A stretch of 24,178 nt of DNA from JBDSGC01 sp046594105 (GCA_046594105.1 JBKJQB010000125.1:1-24178); one strand, 5' to 3'. Shown: positions 1 through 6,461, numbered from the stretch's first letter. The notes: generated by a model not told the origin, from the letters alone. Program-made: numbers and translations.

Positions 1-2
1 AC

Positions 3-710
3 GCCCTTCAAGAACTCCTTGCACACCCGGAGTCGACATGGCTCGACTGGAAACGTAGCTTTCCAGGAGGTTCGGCGGGTGGCAAGAAAGATCCGCTGTG
101 GGATTGCGCCCGCGCCGAGATTCTGAAAGATCTCATCTCGATTGCGAACGGGGATGACCAGAACGAGGACGGCTACCTCGTGTATGGTGTCGAAGACCTC
201 GGCGCGCAACGCAACGTCGTCGGTATCACCACGGTGTACGACGACGCGATGTTTCAGGTGTGGGCGGAAAACATGTTTGAGCCGACACCCGCATTCACCT
301 ATTCAACCGTCCAGCATCCCAATGGCCAAGTCGGTGTCTTCTCGATTCATCGCGTGCCTTCGTACCCACACGCTTGTATCGCAACGCTGGGCGGAGTCTT
401 GTTTGATGGACAGGTGTGGTTTCGAAGAGGAACAAAAAACACGGTTGCACATTCACAGGAGCTACGTCGAATGGTCGTAGGACACGAGCCGTTTCGCTTC
501 GCGCACCATCTCGACCCGCAGCTGAAACAGATCGAGGAACAGATTCGCGCGGAGGGTATGCAGCCGTCTAACCCTCTGCTCATCGAAAAGGATCGCTGCC
601 TCGTCGATGGCTACGAGGTGGTTCACTACCCCGGAACGCGTCGCGAGATCTGGGTTGGCGGTCATAATCAGGAGTCCATCCTGATGAAGCGTAGGCCTCC
701 GAAGCCGTAG
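3..710 (+). CDS. AlbA_2 (Schlafen-type) domain protein, 5' end outside window
   Basis: The open frame runs in from the left edge and gives 235 visible residues, so the true start is upstream. An internal ATG at 180 would cut off the domain core and is unlikely to be the start. The order of motifs fits the AlbA_2 putative nucleic-acid-binding domain: an acidic ESTWLDWK stretch (visible residues 10-17), a helix ending in LISIAN (about 46-51), a strand GYLVYGVEDLG, then a later FRRGTKNT segment matching the family's 'R.G..t' strand. In this family the domain is often fused to ATPase or helix-turn-helix modules. Here about 75 residues without a recognisable domain follow it. An attC site begins seven bases after the stop, so this is read as the cargo of an integron cassette. 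Its biological role is unknown. Confidence 0.72.
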   Translation, partial: ALQELLAHPESTWLDWKRSFPGGSAGGKKDPLWDCARAEILKDLISIANGDDQNEDGYLVYGVEDLGAQRNVVGITTVYDDAMFQVWAENMFEPTPAFTYSTVQHPNGQVGVFSIHRVPSYPHACIATLGGVLFDGQVWFRRGTKNTVAHSQELRRMVVGHEPFRFAHHLDPQLKQIEEQIRAEGMQPSNPLLIEKDRCLVDGYEVVHYPGTRREIWVGGHNQESILMKRRPPKP

Positions 711-716
711 CCGGCG

Positions 717-822
717 GCCCAACTCGCGCTTGCAGCGGACGTGGCCCGCTGCGCTGCCGCATCGCAAGCGCGCTACCATTTCGCGTCGCGGGCCACGCCG
801 TTGAAGCGCCGGTCCGTTAGGC
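717..822 (+). other. Integron attC recombination site 1
   Basis: The left core GCCCAAC (717-723) fits RYYYAAC and the right core GTTAGGC (816-822) fits GTTRRRY. They are mutual reverse complements at six of seven positions. Between them GTGGCCCGC pairs perfectly with GCGGGCCAC, and the outer arms GCGCTTGCAGCG and CGTTGAAGCGC pair with unpaired bases on one side. That asymmetric stem is what integron integrases recognise in folded bottom-strand attC. The 106-bp length is within the usual 57-141 bp range. It sits just after the stop of the AlbA_2 gene. Confidence 0.85.
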
Positions 823-863
823 GGCCAGAACGCGTCAGTGGGGCCGTGGGGAGAGATGAGGAA

Positions 864-1310
864 ATGCATATTCTTGAACATCTTTTTCTCGTCGGCGAGT
901 TCCCGGAGCGGGCGCACCTGTTGTCAGGGTTAACGCTCGAGCAAGTCACGCTCCGGCCGGACGGCGCGTCGCATTCGATCTACGACGAGCTTTGGCACCT
1001 TGTTGGATACCAGCAGAGCATCATCGAACCGGGTGCGCCGGCGGGCGACGTGTACCCGAGCGCGGCGCCCGAACACGAACACCAATGGCACGAGTTAATA
1101 CAAGTCTTCCTGAACGGCGCTCGCGCTGCGGTAGCCTTAGGGCAGGCGCCTGCGCGCTTGGCGGCCGAGGTCGAGCCGGGCGTGACCATGGCCAACGAGC
1201 TGAGCAGTGTGGCGGTGCATAACGCGTATCACTTCGGAAAGATCGTTGCTTTGAGGCAGCGGATTGGCGCGTGGCCGCCCGGGACTGCGTCGGACGCGCT
1301 GCGATCGTAG
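864..1310 (+). CDS. DinB-like four-helix metal-binding protein
   Basis: The protein has 148 residues. ATG at 864 is chosen because a purine-rich GAGATGAGGA ribosome site precedes it; a GTG at 741 would extend the frame backward into attC site 1 with composition unlike a protein. The three-histidine pattern of the DinB/YfiT-like fold is present: H45 in ELWHLVGYQQ, and H119 and H123 in the C-terminal VHNAYHFGKIVALRQ helix. The length is near the family's usual 150-170 residues. Some family members are thiol-dependent transferases that use bacillithiol or mycothiol, others have no known reaction, and the sequence does not show which this is. It is the only gene of a putative 579-bp cassette, with attC sites on both sides, and its stop lies inside the second site. 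Confidence 0.75.
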   Translation: MHILEHLFLVGEFPERAHLLSGLTLEQVTLRPDGASHSIYDELWHLVGYQQSIIEPGAPAGDVYPSAAPEHEHQWHELIQVFLNGARAAVALGQAPARLAAEVEPGVTMANELSSVAVHNAYHFGKIVALRQRIGAWPPGTASDALRS

Positions 1311-1401
1311 CTGCACCGGACTTGTCCCCGCAACCGCCGCGTCCCGAGTGCCAAACTTCAGCTCGTGCGGGGCCAAGCCGGTGAGCTTGGGTCCGTTAGA
1401 C
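1289..1401 (+). other. Integron attC-like site 2, degenerate left core
   Basis: The right core GTTAGAC (1395-1401) is a perfect GTTRRRY. A long stem precedes it: CACCGG pairs with CCGGTG, CTTG with CAAG, and CCCCGCA with TGCGGGG. One extrahelical A and one mismatch interrupt it, and an outer AGCT/AGCT pairing leaves an extrahelical G. The expected left core is poor: GTCGGAC at 1289 looks like GTCTAACGGAC with TAAC missing. The left boundary is therefore uncertain. The DinB gene stop lies inside the site, as is common for cassette genes. Confidence 0.65.
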
Positions 1402-1429
1402 GTCAAGTTCGCGGTAAAATGGCAACGAT

Positions 1430-1618
1430 ATGACTACTCCGAAGGAAGAGATTCGCCGGCTGCTCGACAGGCTTCCCGACGATGTGTCGTTCGAAGATGT
1501 TCAGTACCACATCTACGTTCAACAAGCGGTGGAGAGAGGCCTCGACGCTGCCGAGCGGGGCGAAGTAATCTCGCAAGAAGAGGCTGAGCGGCGGATGTCG
1601 AAGTGGCTCGTCGAGTAG
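1430..1618 (+). CDS. Type II antitoxin of a RelE/ParE-type pair
   Basis: This is a 62-residue acidic protein with the sequence pattern 'KEEIRRLLDRLPDDVSFEDV' near the N-terminus and SQEEAERRMSKWL at the end. Small proteins with this pattern commonly sit upstream of RelE/ParE toxins. Its last codons overlap the start of the toxin gene by 16 bases, so translation of the two is probably coupled. The ATG at 1430 is only 28 bases beyond the attC 2 right core. No clear Shine-Dalgarno sequence is seen, and an ATG at 1419 in another frame terminates after four codons. It is expected to neutralise the toxin and, by family habit, may bind its own promoter region; neither is shown by the sequence. Confidence 0.75.
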   Translation: MTTPKEEIRRLLDRLPDDVSFEDVQYHIYVQQAVERGLDAAERGEVISQEEAERRMSKWLVE

Positions 1619-1917
1619 TCTGGACACAACCGGGCTGGTCAAACCTCGAAGCGGCAGCTGAGTACATCGCGCTCGATTCAGCGCGGTATGCGTCCGTCCT
1701 CGTGCGCGAAGCTCGAGATGCCGCGAGGTCTCTCGCGAACTTTGCCAAACGCGGCCGAGTAGTCCCTGAGATCGGCGACGAATCGATTCGCGAACTTTTC
1801 GTGGCGAACCACAGGCTCATCTATCAAGTGGCTCCCGATGTAGTTCGCGTTCTCGCCTTCATCCATTCGGCGCGCGACTTTCGAGGCCGAACGGGCTCTG
1901 AACCGACGCCCAACTAG
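1603..1917 (+). CDS. RelE/ParE-family toxin
   Basis: The protein has 104 residues and follows the ParE/RelE layout: an N-terminal strand and helix (VVWTQPGWSNLEAAAEYIA), a second helix (REARDAARSLANF), a GRVVPE turn, a strand ending in HRLIYQV and the terminal IHSARDF segment. ParE members inhibit DNA gyrase and RelE members cleave ribosome-bound mRNA; this sequence is closer to ParE-like proteins but the target cannot be read from it. GTG at 1603 is the likely start, overlapping the antitoxin stop; no other in-frame start lies nearby. The stop TAG follows the GCCCAAC left core of the third attC-like site directly, so gene end and recombination site overlap. Such modules are thought to stabilise cassette arrays. 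Confidence 0.82.
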   Translation: MARRVVWTQPGWSNLEAAAEYIALDSARYASVLVREARDAARSLANFAKRGRVVPEIGDESIRELFVANHRLIYQVAPDVVRVLAFIHSARDFRGRTGSEPTPN

Positions 1918-1978
1918 GGCGGGCGGACCGGTGGTCGCTCTGAGGCGACCACCGGCTACCGTCTGGGACGCTTGGGGC
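1908..1978 (+). other. attC-like site 3 with degenerate right core
   Basis: A perfect left core GCCCAAC (1908-1914) overlaps the end of the toxin gene. It is followed by a perfect 11-bp hairpin, CCGGTGGTCGC (1928-1938) against GCGACCACCGG (1945-1955). No exact GTTRRRY core follows. The nearest candidate is CTTGGGGC around 1971-1978, which lacks the leading G and has an extra G. A second small hairpin, GGACGC/GCGTCC, spans 1966-1982. This may be a decayed terminal attC or, alternatively, a transcription-stopping hairpin without a T-run. Confidence 0.45.
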
Positions 1979-2105
1979 GTCCGAACTTCAAACTCGGATA
2001 CGACCTCGATCCCGGCTCAATCGCCCGCTCGATGCAGCGTCATCGACTCGATGCCCGATCACCGCTCCGAGAAAGCGCAGATGAGTCAGGGGTCCATGCC
2101 CCCTG

Positions 2106-2182
2106 GGAGCCTGCGCGGCAGAACATCTTGGAGCGTGATCTTGGCGGAGCCTTGGGCAACCAGCGCCGCCGGCCGTGCCGGC
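2106..2182 (-). repeat. 77-bp dispersed element, copy 1
   Basis: This stretch matches the reverse complement of 20651-20727 at 76 of 77 positions, with a single A/T difference at position 2125. One end carries the short palindrome GCCGGC-CGT-GCCGGC type sequence, next to the bshA stop. The element lies between the convergent toxin and bshA genes. It contains no gene that can be supported; the short frame through it exists only because the repeat is stop-free. Confidence 0.85.
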
Positions 2183-2188
2183 GCCGGC

Positions 2189-3310
2189 TCACTCGCCGGC
2201 GATGATCCGTTCGTAGAACTGGCGATAGAGCGGCACCACGCGGCTCACGTTGTACTTTTCGTCTGCCAGCTCGCGGCCGGCCCGACCGAAGCGCCGCTGC
2301 AGATCCGGGTTCGACAGGATCTCGATCGCCCGCTCGGCCATCCCCTCGACATCGCCCACGGGCAGCAGATAGCCGTTTTCCCCTTCGATCACTACTTCCG
2401 GCAGCCCGCCGGCTCGCGTCCCGATCACCGGAACTTCTGAGGCCATCGCCTCCAGAGCGGCCATCCCGAACGACTCCGCTTCGGACGGGAGCAGGAACAG
2501 ATCGGCGGCTCCCAGGATCTCTTCGAGGTTCGGAATGTTTCCGAGGAAAAAGATGCGATCGCGAAGCCCTCGCTCGCGGCAGAAGGCCTCCGCGCGCGAG
2601 CGATCCGGCCCGTCGCCAATCATCAAAAGACGGCTGGGAACTGTTTTCGAGACACGCTCGAAGATCTCCAGCACATCCAGAATCCGCTTGACTGGTCGGA
2701 AGTTCGAGACGTGGCAGAGCACCTTCTCGTCGGAGGGTCCAAAGAGATGATGGCGCGGTCGCTCATGCGGCCGGAACCGATGCGGATCGACGAAGTTCGG
2801 GATGACGTCAATGGCCTTGTTCGTTGCGAAATTCTTCGCCGTTTCGTCGCGGAGCCAGTCGGAGACCGCGGTGACGCCGTCAGAGACCTCGATGCCGAAT
2901 TTCGTGATCGGCAGATAGCTCGGATCGCGTCCTACCAGCGTGATGTCGGTTCCGTGAAGAGTGGTCACGAACTTCAGGCGGCTCCCCACGATCTCGCGCG
3001 CCAGATGCGCGCTGATGGCGTGCGGAATGGCGTAGTGAACGTGCAGGATGTCGAGTTTCTCGTAGTCCGCGACCTCGGCCATCTTGGTGGCCAGGGCCAG
3101 GGTGTAGGGGGGATAGGGATCGAAGAGCGGGTAGGGAGTGACCGTGACTTCGTGAAAGCGGATCCGCTCATGAATCATGTTCAGCCGGGAGGGCATGGCG
3201 TAACTGATGAAGTGAACGTCATCGCCGCTGTTCGCCAGGGCGATGCCCAGCTCGGTGGCCACCACGCCGGAGCCGCCAAAGGTCGGATAGCAGGTGATCC
3301 CGATTTTCAT
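2189..3310 (-). CDS. bshA: N-acetyl-alpha-D-glucosaminyl L-malate synthase
   Basis: BshA is a GT4-family glycosyltransferase that joins UDP-GlcNAc and L-malate, the first step of bacillithiol synthesis in the cytoplasm. The 373-residue protein begins MKIGITCYPTFGGSGVVATE, the family hallmark including the glycine-rich loop at residues 12-15. The nucleotide-sugar EX7E motif is E279 to E287 in the segment EAESFGMAALE, followed by PVIGTRAGGLPEV. Length matches the usual 370-380. It is the last gene of the operon, 13 bases after bshB1. The 77-bp repeat starts seven bases beyond its stop. Identification is firm because bshB1 and bshC are adjacent. Confidence 0.96.
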   Translation of the reverse strand: MKIGITCYPTFGGSGVVATELGIALANSGDDVHFISYAMPSRLNMIHERIRFHEVTVTPYPLFDPYPPYTLALATKMAEVADYEKLDILHVHYAIPHAISAHLAREIVGSRLKFVTTLHGTDITLVGRDPSYLPITKFGIEVSDGVTAVSDWLRDETAKNFATNKAIDVIPNFVDPHRFRPHERPRHHLFGPSDEKVLCHVSNFRPVKRILDVLEIFERVSKTVPSRLLMIGDGPDRSRAEAFCRERGLRDRIFFLGNIPNLEEILGAADLFLLPSEAESFGMAALEAMASEVPVIGTRAGGLPEVVIEGENGYLLPVGDVEGMAERAIEILSNPDLQRRFGRAGRELADEKYNVSRVVPLYRQFYERIIAGE

Positions 3311-3323
3311 GAAGGTCGTCCGC

Positions 3324-4034
3324 TCATACTTCCCGCCCGGCGTACGCAGCGACCACGTCGTCGACGCGCGGCGGTTGTTTGGTGACGTAGGCCTCGCCGT
3401 AGCGCGCTCCGATGAGCGCCCCGAAGTGGCGCCCGCGCGCTTCGATTATCTCCACGAAGGTCTGTTCGGAGATGAACGTCCGCGGTTCCTTCGATTTCGG
3501 GTCGAAGAACTGTGATTTGAAGGCGGCCATGGCCCGGACCTTGGTTTTCCAGGTGTCGCTGACATCCACCACGAAGCTCGGCGTCACCAGGTAGTTCTGC
3601 AGGTAGTAAACGACCACCTGCGGCCGATGGGGCGGAAGCTCAGTCTCCAGCTTCCGCAGGCCGGCGTAGAACCAGGCGTCCGTGATCAGGCGCCCGGTCC
3701 GCGCATGATCGGGATGACGCTCGTCGGGCCAGGGAGCGAAGAGCACCGCCGGCCGCCAGCGGCGGATCACCTCGATGATGGTCAGTTCCTCCTCCCGGCC
3801 GGTGCGCAGCTGACCGTCGCCGAAGTCGAGCTCCTCGCGAAAGCTCGCTCCGAGGATGCGCGAGGCTTTGGTGGCCTCCCGGTTGCGGATCTGCGGAGTG
3901 CCACGGGTGCCCATCTCGCCGCGGGTGAGATCGACGATCCCCACGCGCTGCTTTTCCCGAGACATCCGCGCGATGGTGCCGCCGCAGGAGAGCTCGAGAT
4001 CGTCAGGGTGCGCTGCGAAGAAGAGTGCGTCCAT
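3324..4034 (-). CDS. bshB1: GlcNAc-malate deacetylase (bacillithiol pathway, BshB1 type)
   Basis: This 236-residue protein belongs to the zinc-dependent LmbE/PIG-L deacetylases. It removes the acetyl group from GlcNAc-malate to give glucosaminyl-malate. The zinc ligands are visible as H9 and D12 in AAHPDDLELS and H110 in ERHPDH, with D11 as likely general base. The spacing equals that of characterised BshB enzymes. The start at 4034 (MDALFFAAHPDD) is chosen because the family begins immediately before the AHPDD motif. The upstream frame open to 4253 runs through the 3' end of bshC in another frame and is not credible as protein. It lies 52 bases after bshC and 13 before bshA, so the three are one transcript. 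Confidence 0.94.
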   Translation of the reverse strand: MDALFFAAHPDDLELSCGGTIARMSREKQRVGIVDLTRGEMGTRGTPQIRNREATKASRILGASFREELDFGDGQLRTGREEELTIIEVIRRWRPAVLFAPWPDERHPDHARTGRLITDAWFYAGLRKLETELPPHRPQVVVYYLQNYLVTPSFVVDVSDTWKTKVRAMAAFKSQFFDPKSKEPRTFISEQTFVEIIEARGRHFGALIGARYGEAYVTKQPPRVDDVVAAYAGREV

Positions 4035-4086
4035 GGTTTCTTTCAATCGTTTCACCCTCAGCACGAGTGCTCCGGCCCCGTCGGGC

Positions 4087-5625
4087 TCAAAGCGGAATGA
4101 TCGTGCCCTCCCGCCGGTCGGCGTCTGATTCCGCGATGACTCTCTCAACGAGATCGTTGCCGAACTCAGACCAGTACGCAAACCATCCCACCACTCGATC
4201 CTGAACCGTTCCATCGGGGAAGAGCGTGGCCACCGCTTCGCGCACCGCCGCATAGCGTTCCCGCTCCTTGCGGGCGAGACCGCGGATGGCCCGCTCGGTC
4301 AGTTTGCCGAAGTGATACTCCAGGTGTCCGATCGAGCGGTTGATGGCACGGGCCAGGGCGTGCTCGGCCGGCAGCGCGATTTCTCCGATCCGGGTGAGTT
4401 GCGCCGTCAGATCCCTGCGCGCTTGCCCAGCGATCTTCCGGATCTCAGCAACGCCCTCCGGCTCGCGCTCCGCGAGGATGGAGTCGGCGGATGCAAACAG
4501 GTCGGCCGCTTCGATGGAGTAGCGGGAGCAAAGGCGAAGGATGCGGCGTGGTGCCAGCAGTGTGTGGGCGCGTAACGCGACGCGCGGAGTGGGAACGTCG
4601 AGCAGCCGATGCAGGGGCTCGATCTGCGCGTAATAGGCCACTTCGGCCGGTCCGCCGATGAACAGATCGGGTCGAAGGACGGCGTCCTGGAGCAGCGGTC
4701 GGGTGAGCGCCGAGGTGGAGATGCGCTCCGGCTGATCCAGCGCGCTGGACGGATCGAAAATCTCGCGGTTGCCGCGATCGTCGAGACGGAAGAGCAGCGT
4801 GTATGCCTCCCCTTCGCGCGGAATGATCTGCGGCGCGAAGCCGGCTGCGGAAAGCTCAGCGGATCGCGTCGACAGAGCGCTTTGGATCGAATCCCATCGA
4901 TCCACGATCGCGGCGAACAGCGCCCCACCCTCTCGACGAAGCTCCGGCAGCAACGCGTCCACGAGAATGACCGAATCCTTCGCCGCCTCCCGCAGGAGCT
5001 CTGCGAACGAGTCAGCGAACGAGATGCCGTTACGCAACCAGGAGGGGCGCTCCATCGGATGCACGTTCAGAAGTTCTTCAATGAGGGACTCAGGGATTGG
5101 CTGCGGTCCAACGACCCGTTTGGAAGCGACGCTCTGCGTGGCCCGGAGGTAGAGGAGATCGCGCTGTCCGGAGCCGGGCCGTGGCAGCGCCAGCTCTGCC
5201 ACTTCGCGAAAGTCGTGGTCTTCCGTGGCCAACCAGAAAAATGCTGTCGTCGGAATGCCCGCAGCTTCGTTGTCGCGTTTGAGCTTGATCAGCGATGCCA
5301 GCTTGACCAGCGTGTAGAGCGGTCCGCCGGCAAAGCCGACCTGTTGTCCAGCCACAGCGGTCAACGTGCCCCCTCCGGCCCACCGGGTCAGTTGGTCGCG
5401 AACGTCCAGTCCCCAGGCAAGGTTCGTCCGTGCCAGACCCTCACAGAGAGCCGCCGACGGAGTGAAGGTCGGAGCAGGAGCAGCAGGCCGCCAGCCGGAC
5501 AGCGGCCCATCGATTCGCTGCAGGAATCGGGTTGCTGAGGCTTCGCCCTTCATCCACGCCAGCACGAATGGATTCATGCCGGGATAACGGTCGATGGGGA
5601 AGTGGAGACAACTCGCGTCGCTCAC
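4087..5625 (-). CDS. bshC: Putative cysteine-adding enzyme of bacillithiol synthesis
   Basis: BshC is proposed to attach cysteine to glucosaminyl-malate, the last step of bacillithiol synthesis. The 512-residue product is slightly shorter than the roughly 540 residues of Bacillus BshC. Recognisable features are the N-terminal FPIDRYPGMNPFVLAW, the segment TAVAGQQVGFAGGPLYTLVK (the family's 'GQQ.G...GP.y...K' Rossmann motif, residues about 91-110) and FFWLATEDHDFREV (about 129-142) with its conserved ED-D pattern. The C-terminal part is a coiled-coil helical region. The start at 5625 is 34 bases after the methyltransferase stop. It heads bshC-bshB1-bshA. Confidence 0.92.
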   Translation of the reverse strand: MSDASCLHFPIDRYPGMNPFVLAWMKGEASATRFLQRIDGPLSGWRPAAPAPTFTPSAALCEGLARTNLAWGLDVRDQLTRWAGGGTLTAVAGQQVGFAGGPLYTLVKLASLIKLKRDNEAAGIPTTAFFWLATEDHDFREVAELALPRPGSGQRDLLYLRATQSVASKRVVGPQPIPESLIEELLNVHPMERPSWLRNGISFADSFAELLREAAKDSVILVDALLPELRREGGALFAAIVDRWDSIQSALSTRSAELSAAGFAPQIIPREGEAYTLLFRLDDRGNREIFDPSSALDQPERISTSALTRPLLQDAVLRPDLFIGGPAEVAYYAQIEPLHRLLDVPTPRVALRAHTLLAPRRILRLCSRYSIEAADLFASADSILAEREPEGVAEIRKIAGQARRDLTAQLTRIGEIALPAEHALARAINRSIGHLEYHFGKLTERAIRGLARKERERYAAVREAVATLFPDGTVQDRVVGWFAYWSEFGNDLVERVIAESDADRREGTIIPL

Positions 5626-5659
5626 GCCATTCCCCTGGTGGTCAGGATGGGCTGGCGCA

Positions 5660-6373
5660 TCAATCGCCCTTTCTCCCGACCAGGATCAGCCGAGGAGAGT
5701 TTCGGTCGAACGCGGCGCTGTCGAAGTCGCCGAATGCCTGACGGATGGTGAGGCCGGTAGAATTGAACATCGCCGCGATTTCGTCCAGATCGTATCCCCG
5801 AACCCGTTCCAGATATCGCTTGTCACCGATCGTAATCCGTTTGTTGAACGATCGGTCGTAGGCGTCGAACCAGCGCTCCAGCTTCACCGGCCCCATCGGA
5901 GTGTCCAGAGTCTCCCGCTGGACGAGCTTCTCCAACTCGCGGTGAACGTTCAGGTAATCGAACAGAAAGTGCGCGCCGGGCGCGAGCACGCGGGACATCT
6001 CCTCGACCACCCGCAGATTTTCGGCTTCGCCGGAAAAATAACCGAAGCTGGTGAAGAAATTGACCAGTCCTCCGAAGCTTCCGGTGCAGAAGGGCAGCGT
6101 GCGCATGTCGGCCCGGGCCACCGCCAGCGGTCCGTTGTCCGCCATTCCGGTCTTGAGCAGAACGAAGGAGAGGTCGCAGCCGACGGCCCGGAATCCTTCC
6201 GCAGCGAGCTCGGTGAGGTGACGGCCGGTGCCGCAAGCGAGGTCCAGAATCGGACCGCGGATCGTGCCGCACTGCTTCTTGAAGAAGGCGACCTGCTGCC
6301 GCGCTTCGTGCTCGTCACGATGCGCGTAGAGCTCGAGGTACTCCTCGCCGAACCATTCCTGAAACCAAGCCAT
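5660..6373 (-). CDS. SAM-dependent methyltransferase, candidate N-methyl-bacillithiol synthase
   Basis: The 237-residue protein is a class I Rossmann methyltransferase. Motif I is ILDLACGTGRH (residues 42-52), motif II lies around VGCDLSF, the post-motif acidic residue is in ARADMRTLPF, and a FDYLN segment fits motif IV/V. The family covers many substrates. Position is the argument for function: it is directly upstream of bshC by 34 bases in the same operon. In green sulfur bacteria an S-adenosylmethionine enzyme (NmbA, CT1040 in Chlorobaculum tepidum) methylates the cysteine nitrogen of bacillithiol. That this is an orthologue is inference. The ATG at 6373 has no Shine-Dalgarno sequence and abuts a 9-bp hairpin. 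Confidence 0.75.
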   Translation of the reverse strand: MAWFQEWFGEEYLELYAHRDEHEARQQVAFFKKQCGTIRGPILDLACGTGRHLTELAAEGFRAVGCDLSFVLLKTGMADNGPLAVARADMRTLPFCTGSFGGLVNFFTSFGYFSGEAENLRVVEEMSRVLAPGAHFLFDYLNVHRELEKLVQRETLDTPMGPVKLERWFDAYDRSFNKRITIGDKRYLERVRGYDLDEIAAMFNSTGLTIRQAFGDFDSAAFDRNSPRLILVGRKGD

Positions 6374-6410
6374 CGCCGGATGGGCACGATGACGGAGGAA
6401 TCATCCGGCG
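6374..6410 (-). promoter_or_regulatory. 5' leader hairpin of the bsh operon
   Basis: CGCCGGATG (6374-6382) and CATCCGGCG (6402-6410) form a perfect 9-bp stem with a 19-base loop. On the minus strand this occupies positions -1 to -37 of the methyltransferase mRNA. The expected Shine-Dalgarno sequence is absent, and the loop instead reads ATTCCTCCGTC. A translational control role is possible but is inference from position only. Confidence 0.4.
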
Positions 6411-6415
6411 TCAAC

Positions 6416-6461
6416 GGCCGGCACGGCCGGCCTCGTTGGTTCGCGAAGCGTCCGCCACAAT
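6416..6461 (+). repeat. Diverged partial copy of the 77-bp element
   Basis: From 6417 this matches the first 46 bases of the element at 20651 at about 35 positions, with no gaps. It shares the 15-base palindromic start, then TGGTT, AAG and TCCGCCA blocks. Unlike the other two copies it lies between two genes of the same direction. Confidence 0.5.

Larger units (their letters stand above)
1..1982 (+). mobile_element. Integron gene-cassette array (partial, no integrase in window)
   Basis: Three gene units lie head to tail on the plus strand. Each ends in an attC-like imperfect palindrome: 717-822, 1289-1401 and 1908-1978. The first two right-hand cores, GTTAGGC at 816 and GTTAGAC at 1395, fit the GTTRRRY consensus, and both are preceded by GGTCC. 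Cleavage between G and TT would give a second cassette of about 579 bp (817-1395) carrying one gene, and a third of about 576 bp carrying a toxin-antitoxin pair. Promoterless single-gene cassettes, stop codons inside or beside attC, and toxin-antitoxin cassettes are typical of chromosomal integrons. No integrase or attI is visible, so this is either the distal end of an array that continues leftward or an attC cluster lacking an integrase. The minus-strand bsh operon starts right after it. Confidence 0.75.

Noticed and set aside
1931..2440. 169-codon open frame on the plus strand
   Set aside because: It spans hairpins, the 77-bp repeat and the antisense end of bshA. The same peptide appears at 20348-20773 only because the repeat is stop-free.
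4035..4253. N-terminal extension of bshB1
   Set aside because: The extra 73 residues are read from the 3' end of bshC in another frame, and the deacetylase family begins just before AHPDD.
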